Origin: Alkalibacterium thalassium
Lineage (GTDB): Bacteria; Bacillota; Bacilli; Lactobacillales; Carnobacteriaceae_A
Length of the DNA: 64,000 bases
Reading direction: 5' to 3'
Assembly: GCF_900101165.1 (NCBI RefSeq)
Contig: NZ_FNFK01000001.1
Span: 93,007-157,006, forward strand
Shown: positions 17,740-26,117 of the stretch, in pieces
Numbering within the stretch: position 1 is the first letter of the stretch
Layout: each line of letters starts with the position of its first letter
Notes under the pieces: generated by a model
What the model was told of the DNA's origin: nothing
The model's input: only the letters and a program-made list of their open reading frames with translations
Database searches by the model: none
Translations under genes and position numbers: made by a program

Positions 17740-17952
17740 TTAGTCTGAAATCATAAGCCCTGCAGCCTTAAGTTTGGTGAGAAGGGTATTAAAATCCGTT
17801 ACCAAATCTTCAACCGTGGCAGCAGTACTTGCGGCTTGATTGTCAAGAACAGGGAGGCCAGTAACGACCGCCCCATCCTTGATTTCAAGCGTTCCACCAA
17901 TAACGGTTTTTTCACCGCCCTGTTCGGTATAGTTCTTTGTGTTATAGCTCAT
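17740..17952 (-). CDS. Head fibre-like protein, 70 aa
   Basis: A short protein containing VIGGTLEIKDGAVVTG and a C-terminal helix (VEDLVTDFNTLLTKLKAAG), similar in form to small proteins annotated as phage head fibre proteins downstream of capsid genes. GGAGG precedes the ATG. Assignment is from pattern and position. Confidence 0.6.
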   Translation of the reverse strand: MSYNTKNYTEQGGEKTVIGGTLEIKDGAVVTGLPVLDNQAASTAATVEDLVTDFNTLLTKLKAAGLMISD

Positions 17953-17964
17953 AGTGCACCTCCA

Positions 17965-19173
17965 TTACGCTTTCTGCTGAAGCACTTTAATGGCTTCAGG
18001 CAGAATCAGTTTTCCATCCACACGCTGAGTGGCAACAAAACCTACCTGGCCAGTGGCTGCATAGAGCTCATTAAGTCTCTTGAATACTCTGCCTTGACGA
18101 TCCGCAACCCAGTAGTAGCCAAAGTCACCGAAGATGATGGACTTTGCAGATGCAGCGATGGTAGGAACGTAGGACGAAGTGTAAACAGGTCTATTCAGAA
18201 TGGTATCTGGTGTTCCTGCCTGAAGTGAAGGCTGCCAGATATACTGACCCTGACCATCTTTCAGCTTCCTAATTGCCTTAATGGTGGCATCGTTCATAAC
18301 GAATACGGATTTGTTTCTGTAAGGCGATTTAAGAGAGTAGAAGAGGTCCAAAATCTCATCAATGGTAATAGCTGTAGCACTTGCAGCAGTTACACCGATC
18401 TGTGCTCCACCAGTGGCAGCAAGAATACCCGTAGGCTTACCAGAGCCATCTCCAGTAAAGAAGGCATCTTCTTCCTTGTTACCAATACGTCTTGCAAACT
18501 CCCTGGCGATATAGTTCTCAAGATTAAAGACGCTGTCATTAAGAAGCTCTTCAGATACCTTGATCATGGTACCAAGCTTATAAGCGCCTATGGAAACCTG
18601 TCCAAAGCTATCATCGCTTTCAGGAATTGCACCTTCCTCATCAATCCAAGAAGCGGTACCTTTGGAAGCCACCACTGGAATCTTACGATCGCCAGAAGCA
18701 GTGGAGATGACATTGGCCAGCTTTCTGAAGATATTCTCTTCATTAAGGGACTCAATGAGGGTACGCTCAAACTCATCTGGTACAAGGTACCCTCCTTCAG
18801 TGTCAGTACCAATCTGCAGTGCGTTCTTAATCATAGGATCGAGGCCTTCACCAGCACGGGTTCTCATGGCATTCCAGAAAGCTTTCTGGTATTCTGCAGA
18901 GGCTCTTCCGCCTTTGGATTCCATACCCTGGAAGATAGGTTTTCCGGTAAGTGGTGTGTTAAGTGGCTTTGAAAGCTCACGGTCTAGCGCTTCTTGCTTT
19001 TCAAGGCGGTCGATTTCCTTACCAAGGGCAACCACATCCGCTTCCATCTTTTCATAGGTTGCAGTGTCTTCAGCAGATACAATTCCATCTGTACCTCTTT
19101 TGGTATCCAGGAAGGCTTTAGCAGCTTCCCAGGACTTTGCTCTTTTTTCACGCAGTTCAAGAATTTTATTCAT
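17965..19173 (-). CDS. Major capsid protein, HK97 fold
   Basis: 402 residues. The first about 95 residues form a coiled-coil delta domain that acts as scaffold and is removed by the protease encoded next door. The rest has HK97 capsid features (GTDTEGGYLVPDEFE, GDGSGKPTGIL, KSIIFGDFGYYWVADRQG). The preceding protease and portal genes complete the head module. Confidence 0.93.
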   Translation of the reverse strand: MNKILELREKRAKSWEAAKAFLDTKRGTDGIVSAEDTATYEKMEADVVALGKEIDRLEKQEALDRELSKPLNTPLTGKPIFQGMESKGGRASAEYQKAFWNAMRTRAGEGLDPMIKNALQIGTDTEGGYLVPDEFERTLIESLNEENIFRKLANVISTASGDRKIPVVASKGTASWIDEEGAIPESDDSFGQVSIGAYKLGTMIKVSEELLNDSVFNLENYIAREFARRIGNKEEDAFFTGDGSGKPTGILAATGGAQIGVTAASATAITIDEILDLFYSLKSPYRNKSVFVMNDATIKAIRKLKDGQGQYIWQPSLQAGTPDTILNRPVYTSSYVPTIAASAKSIIFGDFGYYWVADRQGRVFKRLNELYAATGQVGFVATQRVDGKLILPEAIKVLQQKA

Positions 19174-19192
19174 AGTGTTTTCCTCCTAAAAT

Positions 19193-19891
19193 TTAGTGTT
19201 GAATCAAAGAAAGCCGCTTTTCTAGCGACTCAATAGGGGTGCCAGTATTCTCTTTTGCTAGTTTGGGTTTTACCTTATCCAGCAGAGAGTTGGTTACAGC
19301 TCTGCGGCTGAAGGCATAGGTAAAGTCCTCAGTCTGATTTCGTTTCTTTTCATCCTCCAAGATGCCATCAGCAAAGCCAAGCTCGATGGCCTTCTTTGCA
19401 TTGAGCCAGGTTTCTGCATCCATAAGATGGGAGAGCTTTGTCCTTGATCGACCTGTCTTGATTTCGTAGGCATTGATGATGCTCTCTTTAACTTCAGAAA
19501 GCATGGCGATGGCTTTTTTCATTTCCTCGCTGTCTCCAATGGCCACCGTAAGGGGGTTATGGACCATCATGAGGGCAGTTGGTGCCATAAGCACCGTTGT
19601 CCCCGCCATGGCGATGACTGAGGCGGCTGAGGCTGCAATACCGTCAATCTTTACGGTAACAGTACCCTTGTAATCCATCAGCATGGCGTAAATCTGACTA
19701 GCAGCAATGCAATCACCTCCTGGAGAATTGAGCCAAATAACTATGTCACCCTCACCGGCAGTAAGCTCTGCTTTAAATGCCTTAGGGGTGACATCATCGT
19801 CAAACCATGAGTCTTCGGCAATAACGCCGTCTAGATATAGTGTTCGGACGCCAGTGTTTTCATCACGCGCCCAGTTCCAAAACTTCTTCAT
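19193..19891 (-). CDS. ClpP-like head maturation protease
   Basis: 232 residues with the ClpP fold: LNSPGG, catalytic Ser at about 88 in GIAASAAS and His111 in VHNP. It should cut the capsid delta domain during assembly. The ATG overlaps the portal stop codon as ATGA. Confidence 0.92.
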   Translation of the reverse strand: MKKFWNWARDENTGVRTLYLDGVIAEDSWFDDDVTPKAFKAELTAGEGDIVIWLNSPGGDCIAASQIYAMLMDYKGTVTVKIDGIAASAASVIAMAGTTVLMAPTALMMVHNPLTVAIGDSEEMKKAIAMLSEVKESIINAYEIKTGRSRTKLSHLMDAETWLNAKKAIELGFADGILEDEKKRNQTEDFTYAFSRRAVTNSLLDKVKPKLAKENTGTPIESLEKRLSLIQH

Positions 19892-21144
19892 TTCGGTTCC
19901 TCCGTTTCTTTGATATTTGCGAACGCGCCTGCGTCCTGTAATTTTGTCATTGCGCCGTTGATGAGGTAGAGGTCGCCACCAAAGGATTCTGGAATTCTAT
20001 CCAGATTTTCTAGCTCTCTGATATCATTGGCGCTCATCCAGCCATTCTGCCGGGCAGTAGCATAGCCACTCATACGACTTACATAGTCACCACGCAGAAG
20101 GCCATCCACATTAAACTTGATAAACACATTAGGTTTCTCGCTTTCCATAAGCAGTGCCCTACACATGGACTGTTCCCAGCGGACCACCCAAGGGTCGAGA
20201 GTGTATTTTACGAACTCAAGTGATTGCTGTTCGATGTTACTAAAGGATGACTTCTCTAAATCAGCAAGCATATGAGGGGGCACTCTAAAGATACGAGCGA
20301 TCTCATTGATCTGAAACTTTCTGGTTTCAAGGAACTGTGCCTGCTCAGGAGATATACCTATAGGCTGATACTTCATACCTTCCTCAAGGACAGCTACCCG
20401 GTGGGCATTACCACTTCCTTGATAAGCTGCATTCCAGGATTCTTTTATCCTTGCAGGGTCCTTGATAGTACCAGGATGTTCCAGGACACCACCCGGTGAA
20501 GCACCATTAGCAAAAAACTTAGCTCCATATTCTTCAGTAGCTATGGCTAGGCCCACAGCATTTTTTGCCATGGCAATGGGTGAATAACCTACCAGTCCGT
20601 CAAAGCCAAGTCCTGGGATATGAAGGACGTCTGATGGTGAAAGATACACTTGATGCTCTTTGCCAAGAGTAGGGACATCCTCATTGCCACGCTGGTACAA
20701 ATAGAAAAGCCGACCACTTGAATCGCGATCGACCGTCATTTTGTTTGGCATGAGTGGGTAGAGAGAAATCACTTCACCACGTGCATTTCTAATTATCTGA
20801 GCATAGGCATTTCCCCATAATAAAAGATGACTCATTAGCGTCTCTCTAAACGCAAAAGAAGTCATCTCAGGGTTTGGTTCATCATGAAGCAGTTTATATA
20901 GCGGGTGTTTTAAGTTTTTCTCCTTGCCACCTGAATCGTTGTATTTGTAGACATGAAGTGGTATACCCGCCAGCGTCTCAGATAAGATTCTCACGCAGCT
21001 GTACACTGCGGTCATCTGCATGGCGGTTTGCTCATTGACCGGTTTTCCAGCACTAGTACTTCCAAAAAAGAAGCTGTATCGGCTGCCACCAAGAGCATCT
21101 TTAGGCTTATCACGTGCCTTGAATATTCCTTGCAGTATTCCCAT
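19888..21144 (-). CDS. Portal protein, HK97 family
   Basis: 418 residues. TTG, ATG and ATG codons cluster here; the ATG at 21144 has the best spacing from GGAGG (nine bases). Motifs such as AVYSCVRILSETLAGIPLHVY and FRVPPHMLADLEKSSFSNIEQQ are typical of HK97-type portals, the dodecameric DNA entry ring. Confidence 0.93.
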   Translation of the reverse strand: MGILQGIFKARDKPKDALGGSRYSFFFGSTSAGKPVNEQTAMQMTAVYSCVRILSETLAGIPLHVYKYNDSGGKEKNLKHPLYKLLHDEPNPEMTSFAFRETLMSHLLLWGNAYAQIIRNARGEVISLYPLMPNKMTVDRDSSGRLFYLYQRGNEDVPTLGKEHQVYLSPSDVLHIPGLGFDGLVGYSPIAMAKNAVGLAIATEEYGAKFFANGASPGGVLEHPGTIKDPARIKESWNAAYQGSGNAHRVAVLEEGMKYQPIGISPEQAQFLETRKFQINEIARIFRVPPHMLADLEKSSFSNIEQQSLEFVKYTLDPWVVRWEQSMCRALLMESEKPNVFIKFNVDGLLRGDYVSRMSGYATARQNGWMSANDIRELENLDRIPESFGGDLYLINGAMTKLQDAGAFANIKETEEPK

Positions 21145-21162
21145 GGACATCAACCTCCTTTC

Positions 21163-22764
21163 CTAAAATACGAATAGTCCTCTGTCATCATAAACAGAAT
21201 TACCAGTTTCTCCGCCACAGCGAATCGCTCGGTCAAGAGCCATGATCGTGGCAACAGCACCGTCAATCTTTTCTGTGGATTTCTCTTTGTCTGCTTTGAT
21301 ATTCCCAGCAGGATCAGTTCTAATAAAAATGTTATCCATCATCCAGCGGAGAACAGGATGACCACCGTGAGCGATTTTTTCTTCCAAAGTCAGCTTCATT
21401 AATTCTTTTGTAGGCGGAGACATGTCTTTAAATCCCTGACCAAAAGGGACAACGGTGAACCCTAAATTTTCTAGGTTCTGTGTCATCTGAACTGCTCCCC
21501 AGCGGTCAAAGGCAATCTCACGGATGTTATATTTCATCCCAAGCTCCTCAATGAATGTCTCAATGAATCCATAGTGAACAACATTGCCTTCGGTAGTTAG
21601 AAGGAAGCCTTGTTTTTCCCAAACATCATAATTCACATGATCCCGTCTAACCCTAAGGTCTATGCTGTCTTCCGGTATCCAGAAGTAAGGGAGTATCACA
21701 TATTTGTCGTCTTCATCCTGTGGTGGGAAGACAAGTACGAAGGCTGTTATGTCAGTGGAAGAAGAAAGATCCAAACCACCATAGCAGACGCGACCTTTGA
21801 GGCTTTCTGGATTAACGGGGAAAGCACAGGCATCCCATTTGTCCATGGGCATCCAGCGAATAGCCTGCTTAACCCATTGATTGAGTCGTAGTTGCCTGAA
21901 GCTGTTTTCTTCAGCAGGGTTTTGTCTTGCTGACTCATAAGCCATTTTTACTTTATCCATGCTGACAGTGATGCCGAGGGATGGATTTGCTTTCTTCCAG
22001 ACCTTTGGATCAGACCAGTCATCTTCAAGATCTGCGCCATAAATGACGGGGTAGAAGGTAGGATCGTTCTTTCTTCCTGCCATGATATCCAGTGCTTTTT
22101 GATGAACCTCCCAGCAGATACTGTTTTGATTATCTCCAGCAGTGGTGATTAAAAAGTACAAGGGCTGCATCCTGGCATCACCACTACCTTTGGTCATAAC
22201 ATCATAGAGCTTTCGGTTTGGTTGAGTGTGGAGCTCATCGAAGACAACGCCATGGGTGTTGAAGCCGTGCTTGTTTCCTACATCCGCTGAAAGCACTTGA
22301 TAAATGCTTCCGGTGGGTTGGTAGATAAGTCTTTTTTGTGAGTCCAGAATCTTTACCCGCTTGGATAAGGCAGGGCACATTCGCACCATATCAGCAGCCA
22401 CGTTAAAAACGATGGAGGCTTGGTTACGATCTGCAGCGCAGCCATAAACCTCAGCACGTTCTTCGTTATCTCCGCAGGTTAAGAGCAGGGCAACAGCCGC
22501 TGCAAGCTCACTTTTTCCCATCTTCTTTGGTATCTCTACATAAGCTGTATTAAACTGGCGATAGCCATTTGCTTTTATGGTTCCAAATAAATCCCGGATG
22601 ATTTGCTCTTGCCAATCTATCAGTTCAAAGGGTTTCCCAGCCCAGGTTCCTTTGGTGTGGGAGAGGCATTCAATAAAACCTACTGCATAGTCCGCCATCT
22701 CCTTGCTGTAATAGGAATCCTTCGCCATGTAAGAGGTTGGTTTATACTTCTTAAGTTTTCGGAT
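21163..22764 (-). CDS. Terminase large subunit; start codon uncertain
   Basis: ATPase with Walker A-like PKKMGKSELAAA, Walker B VVFDELHT, and a nuclease domain with GGLDLSSSTDITAF, for DNA packaging and cutting. The first ATG is at 22728 (521 aa), but it has no ribosome binding site. Twelve in-frame codons upstream encode RKLKKYKPTSY, which resembles the N-terminus of related terminases (from memory), and a strong AAAGGAGG lies just before them. No ATG, GTG or TTG exists between the upstream TAA and 22728. The coordinates assume an ATC start at 22764; 22728 is the conservative alternative. Confidence 0.85.
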   Translation of the reverse strand: MRKLKKYKPTSYMAKDSYYSKEMADYAVGFIECLSHTKGTWAGKPFELIDWQEQIIRDLFGTIKANGYRQFNTAYVEIPKKMGKSELAAAVALLLTCGDNEERAEVYGCAADRNQASIVFNVAADMVRMCPALSKRVKILDSQKRLIYQPTGSIYQVLSADVGNKHGFNTHGVVFDELHTQPNRKLYDVMTKGSGDARMQPLYFLITTAGDNQNSICWEVHQKALDIMAGRKNDPTFYPVIYGADLEDDWSDPKVWKKANPSLGITVSMDKVKMAYESARQNPAEENSFRQLRLNQWVKQAIRWMPMDKWDACAFPVNPESLKGRVCYGGLDLSSSTDITAFVLVFPPQDEDDKYVILPYFWIPEDSIDLRVRRDHVNYDVWEKQGFLLTTEGNVVHYGFIETFIEELGMKYNIREIAFDRWGAVQMTQNLENLGFTVVPFGQGFKDMSPPTKELMKLTLEEKIAHGGHPVLRWMMDNIFIRTDPAGNIKADKEKSTEKIDGAVATIMALDRAIRCGGETGNSVYDDRGLFVF

Positions 22765-22790
22765 ATGCGGACACCTCCTTTAAAAAGACA

Positions 22791-22812
22791 TAAAAAATAG
22801 ACCATAAGGTCT
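22791..22812 (-). terminator. Hairpin with U-run before the large terminase gene
   Basis: On the - strand AGACC and GGTCT arms with a 4-base loop are followed by ATTTTTT, about 15 bases before the AAAGGAGG of the terminase gene. Confidence 0.55.
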
Positions 22813-22870
22813 TCTGTAACGAGGAAAAGAGCTATGCAGCCCTGTTCCGTCATGCGTTTTTGTCTTGTTG

Positions 22871-23095
22871 TTAATTGTATTCCTTCATGAATATTTCAAG
22901 TGCAGCTTGCGCATTGGCGTCGATGGGTTCGATGTCCCAGCCTCTATCAAAGTTTGCAATGATCTGGCCATCTCGCTTTAGCATCAGTTTTGATATTCTA
23001 CCCTCATCAATGCCGTAAGGGGAGCCTAAGTCAAAGCATTTGATCCAGTAATGTATGGTTCTGTTCTCGACTTCGATTTTACCTTTTCTCCACAT
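22871..23095 (-). CDS. Small conserved phage protein, 74 aa
   Basis: Starts MWRKGKIEVENRTIHYWIKCF and ends DIEPIDANAQAALEIFMKEYN. I recall similar small proteins of unknown function next to terminases in clostridial phages (DUF7678-like), but cannot confirm this. No cysteines or membrane segment beyond a short beta-rich fold. GGAGG lies upstream. Confidence 0.65.
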   Translation of the reverse strand: MWRKGKIEVENRTIHYWIKCFDLGSPYGIDEGRISKLMLKRDGQIIANFDRGWDIEPIDANAQAALEIFMKEYN

Positions 23096-23109
23096 GGTCT
23101 AAGCCCTCC

Positions 23110-23466
23110 TTAAATCCTAACCAAGATTGCTGGTAGAATTTGCTTTTCGCCGGTCTGCCAGTCGGTGTAGCTTGTCTTAACCTTGGTAAGTCCGTCCATC
23201 CTGCAGCCGTGCTTTTCAAATTCGGATAGGGTTGCGATCAGCCCTGAGAAGGTGCTTGAAATGGTGATGTGGTCTATTCCGTAGGCTCTACAGGCTTTAA
23301 CAATGTGTTCAATGTCGCAATCCCAAATGACCTCAGAAAAGTCGATGGTGTCGTTTCCTGCTTCCTTGCTTCTTTCGTAGGCCCAGTACATTGTGCTGTT
23401 GATTCCAGACTCCTTAAAGTTTACGCCGGTTGCTTTAGCTTCTTCAAATGCTTTGATTTCTTTCAT
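23110..23466 (-). CDS. Hypothetical phage protein, 118 aa
   Basis: ATG 23466 has GGAGGATG upstream; the open frame reaches 23481. The product begins MKEIKAFEEAKATGVNFKES. A segment CRAYGIDHITISSTFSGLIATL suggests an alpha/beta fold. It has its own TTTAGAGTGAT promoter-like element. Function unknown. Confidence 0.65.
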   Translation of the reverse strand: MKEIKAFEEAKATGVNFKESGINSTMYWAYERSKEAGNDTIDFSEVIWDCDIEHIVKACRAYGIDHITISSTFSGLIATLSEFEKHGCRMDGLTKVKTSYTDWQTGEKQILPAILVRI

Positions 23467-23506
23467 GTTCTCATCCTCCATTTAGTGTGGTTTTGTTTTG
23501 GTATTA

Positions 23507-23537
23507 CATATATCACTCTAAACGAGAATAATAGCAA
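23507..23537 (-). promoter_or_regulatory. Promoter-like element, TTTAGAGTGAT family, copy 2
   Basis: TTGCTA and TATATG on the - strand, 19 bases apart, with TTTAGAGTGA immediately before the TATATG. It lies 40 bases upstream of the 23466 start. The element is nearly the same as that at 24833-24863. Confidence 0.6.
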
Positions 23538-23578
23538 GTCATTTCTGTAGTAATAGAGCAGGTTTTAAGTCTCCCAAA

Positions 23579-23890
23579 TTAATCTTCAATCGCACAGTAA
23601 CGGCAGTAGGAGTAGCCCTCAGGATTGGTGAGTATCTTTTCACCGGTGTCTTTGTTAATGACCCTAATGCATCGAAGCTCACCTTTTTCGTTGGTCCCAC
23701 CATCTGACTTCTTGATCCAGGGCTGATCCTCTAGAAAATCACTGGTGAACTTCTTGAACTCTGAATCACTGAGTTCAACTTCTCGAATCACAGTGTATTC
23801 GGAGCCAATGACGCCATCTTCCTTTGCTTCTTCAGTTGCTTCTTTTAGTTCCTTAAAGTTGTAGAACTTTCGACCAAATAAAGCCTTCAT
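23579..23890 (-). CDS. Hypothetical phage protein, 103 aa
   Basis: Acidic protein with KEATEEAKEDGVIGSEYTV and a C-terminal CRYC that could bind metal. It overlaps the DUF4314-like gene by 4 nt (ATGA). Part of a small-gene cluster between terminase and methyltransferase genes. Function unknown. Confidence 0.65.
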   Translation of the reverse strand: MKALFGRKFYNFKELKEATEEAKEDGVIGSEYTVIREVELSDSEFKKFTSDFLEDQPWIKKSDGGTNEKGELRCIRVINKDTGEKILTNPEGYSYCRYCAIED

Positions 23891-24135
23891 TGCTGTGACT
23901 CCTTCCTAGAATTTTCATCGATTACCTTACAGGAATCAATGCCGTAAACCACATTCAAGCTGCTGCCGTTGTCCCACTGGACCATGATAGAGCCTGTGTC
24001 ATCCACGCCCCACACGGTGCCTTTTGTGCCCGCTGGTGGTGCTTGCACATCATCCATCCAAAGGAGCTGAACCCTGGCGCCAGTGGGGTACTGCTTGCGT
24101 AGGTGGGCCAGTCTTTCTTTACTGATCGGTTTCAT
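23887..24135 (-). CDS. DUF4314-like small protein
   Basis: 82 residues from ATG 24135, which has GGAGGTG upstream (open frame to 24261). It has an SH3-like beta pattern: GARVQLLWMDD, PPAGTKGTVWGVDD, IMVQWDNGSSLNVVYG, as in DUF4314. The start overlaps the preceding gene by 17 nt. Confidence 0.8.
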   Translation of the reverse strand: MKPISKERLAHLRKQYPTGARVQLLWMDDVQAPPAGTKGTVWGVDDTGSIMVQWDNGSSLNVVYGIDSCKVIDENSRKESQQ

Positions 24136-24802
24136 TTGGAGCACCTCCTTTGAAGGCACTGCTTCCTGAAAGGTTTTGAAGGAGAATCTTTCTATGGGCT
24201 TTGAATTCCTCTCCGATAAATCCAAGGCGGAGAAGGAAGCAGCGGAATGCGTATTTTTCATTGTCGACTTCTTTCTCTTTTACAGTAATTCTCTTTTGGG
24301 TTTTCGCCATCTCACACAGCTTTGTAATGAACTGGGAGTAGGCTTTTATCTCATCTGGATTTGGCAGTTTTGAAAACCAAGGGAAGCTTATGCGTTCCTC
24401 ATCGGCTTTAATGGGAAGGGCATCTACATTCAAAGCTTTCTTAATGAGGTTGCCTTTTGCTTCTAGCAGTTTGGCTAGCTTCTCCAGGTCTTCATCGGAG
24501 AGGGAGTCTTTTGGTATCTGGATGATGAGTCCAGTTTCCTCGGTCTCTACTTCAGCAGGAGCTGGTTCATCCACCTCAGGTTCAAACCCTGCCACTTGTA
24601 GCTTTTTTATCAGCGTCTTGATATCGTCCTGAGCTACTTCGGTGTCAAAGGTTAATTCTCCGTCTTTTCCGACGTGGTAGGGTCCGACCTGGTAAGCGCA
24701 GGATGGGACACCCAGGTATTTTGAAGGAACCTCTGTGATTTCACTGATGAGCTTTACCAGCTTTTTACGTTCGTTACCGGTTACGTTGTAATTGATTTTC
24801 AT
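24119..24802 (-). CDS. Conserved phage protein, 227 aa (often labelled virulence-related)
   Basis: N-terminal MKINYNVTGNERKKLVKLISEITEVPSKYLG is typical of a clostridial phage family usually called virulence-related without evidence. An acidic middle region (about 75-95) is followed by a helical C-terminus. It has a TTTAGAGTGAT-type promoter element 31 bases upstream and heads the small-gene cluster. Function unknown. Confidence 0.7.
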   Translation of the reverse strand: MKINYNVTGNERKKLVKLISEITEVPSKYLGVPSCAYQVGPYHVGKDGELTFDTEVAQDDIKTLIKKLQVAGFEPEVDEPAPAEVETEETGLIIQIPKDSLSDEDLEKLAKLLEAKGNLIKKALNVDALPIKADEERISFPWFSKLPNPDEIKAYSQFITKLCEMAKTQKRITVKEKEVDNEKYAFRCFLLRLGFIGEEFKAHRKILLQNLSGSSAFKGGAPNETDQ

Positions 24803-24832
24803 GGTATTGACCTCCTTGTTTTTTGCTTACTA

Positions 24833-24863
24833 CATATATCACTCTAAGTGATGTAAATAGCAA
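24833..24863 (-). promoter_or_regulatory. Promoter-like element, TTTAGAGTGAT family, copy 3
   Basis: On the - strand TTGCTA and TATATG are 19 bases apart, with CTTAGAGTGA just before the TATATG. Spacing and core match copy 2. Confidence 0.6.
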
Positions 24864-24884
24864 GTCTATCTTTCGATAGTTGTG

Positions 24885-26117
24885 TTAATTATTTTCAGGG
24901 AGGTCACTGTAACGGTATTCTTTGCCATCACGCAGGAGATAGACATCATCTGAAGTCTGTATTCCGGAAATGTAGCGTTCAACAATAACGTCACAAAACT
25001 TCTCATCAAGCTCAATGGTGTGGCAGATTCGCTGGGTCTGATCGCAGGCAATGAGGGTGCTACCAGAACCGCCAAAGGGATCGAGGACGATGCAATTGCT
25101 AAGACTTGAATTGAGAATAGGATGGGCCACAAGAGCCACCGGCTTCATTGTTGGATGAGAGCCATTCTTCTTCGGCTTTTCAAATTCCCAGATGGTTGTT
25201 TGCTTTCGATCCGCGTACCAATTGTGCTTGCCTTTTTTCTTCCATCCAAAGAGCACAGGTTCATGCTGCCACTGGTATGGAGACCGACCAAGGACCAGGG
25301 ATTGCTTTTTCCAGATACAGGTACCGGAGAGGTAGAAGCCGGCTTCAGAAAAGGCTCTTCTAAAGTTCAGTCCTTCCGTATCTGCATGGAAAACATAGAT
25401 AGAGGAGTCCTCGGTCATGACAGCTTCCGTATTAGTAAAGGCAGCCAGTAGGAATTCATAGAAAGCAGAATCTCCCATGTTGTCGTTTTTGATTTTACCG
25501 GCAGACCCTTCATAGTTTACATTGTAAGGGGGATCTGTCACCACTAGGTTTGCCAGCTTTCCATCCATGAGAAGCGTGAAGGTTTCAGCTTTGGTGGAAT
25601 CACCGCAAACCAGCCTATGAGGACCAAGCTTCCAGACGTCACCAAGTTTTGTCATGGCGGGTTTTTCCAGCTCTGCATCCACATCAAATTCATCATCGTG
25701 AATTCCTTCCTTCAGGGAATCTTTAAACAGGTCATCCAGCTCAGAAGGATCAAAACCAGTAAGGGAGACATCAAAGTCAGCACCCTGCAGGTCAGCAATA
25801 AGAAGAGCTAGCTTATCTTTATCCCAGTCGCCGCTGATTTTATTGAGGGCAATGTTGAGCGCCTTTTCTTTATCTTCATCCATCTCGATGACCACACACT
25901 CAACTTCGGTCATTCCTAAATCCAGGAGCACTTTTAATCTCTGGTGGCCGCCTACAACTCTGCCAGTGGTCTTGTTCCAGATGACTGGTTCTACATATCC
26001 AAACTGCTCAATGGAACGTTTGAGTTTATCGTATTCCGCATCCCCAGGTTTTAAATCCTTACGCGGATTATAGTCAGCGGGAAGTAAGAGCTTCGTTTTC
26101 AGTTTTTCAATCTTCAT
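24885..26117 (-). CDS. DNA methyltransferase with N-terminal ParB-like domain
   Basis: 410 residues. Residues 1-130 form a ParB/Srx-like domain (GGHQR at 56-60). The methyltransferase part has DPPY at 195-198 and a FxGxG-type SAM site in LDPFGGSGSTLIA, in the permuted (beta class) order for N4-cytosine or N6-adenine methylation. It is a solitary phage methyltransferase without a restriction partner, and may protect phage DNA from host restriction. Its start overlaps the end of metK by 11 nt, so SAM synthesis and use are coupled. Confidence 0.9.
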   Translation of the reverse strand: MKIEKLKTKLLLPADYNPRKDLKPGDAEYDKLKRSIEQFGYVEPVIWNKTTGRVVGGHQRLKVLLDLGMTEVECVVIEMDEDKEKALNIALNKISGDWDKDKLALLIADLQGADFDVSLTGFDPSELDDLFKDSLKEGIHDDEFDVDAELEKPAMTKLGDVWKLGPHRLVCGDSTKAETFTLLMDGKLANLVVTDPPYNVNYEGSAGKIKNDNMGDSAFYEFLLAAFTNTEAVMTEDSSIYVFHADTEGLNFRRAFSEAGFYLSGTCIWKKQSLVLGRSPYQWQHEPVLFGWKKKGKHNWYADRKQTTIWEFEKPKKNGSHPTMKPVALVAHPILNSSLSNCIVLDPFGGSGSTLIACDQTQRICHTIELDEKFCDVIVERYISGIQTSDDVYLLRDGKEYRYSDLPENN

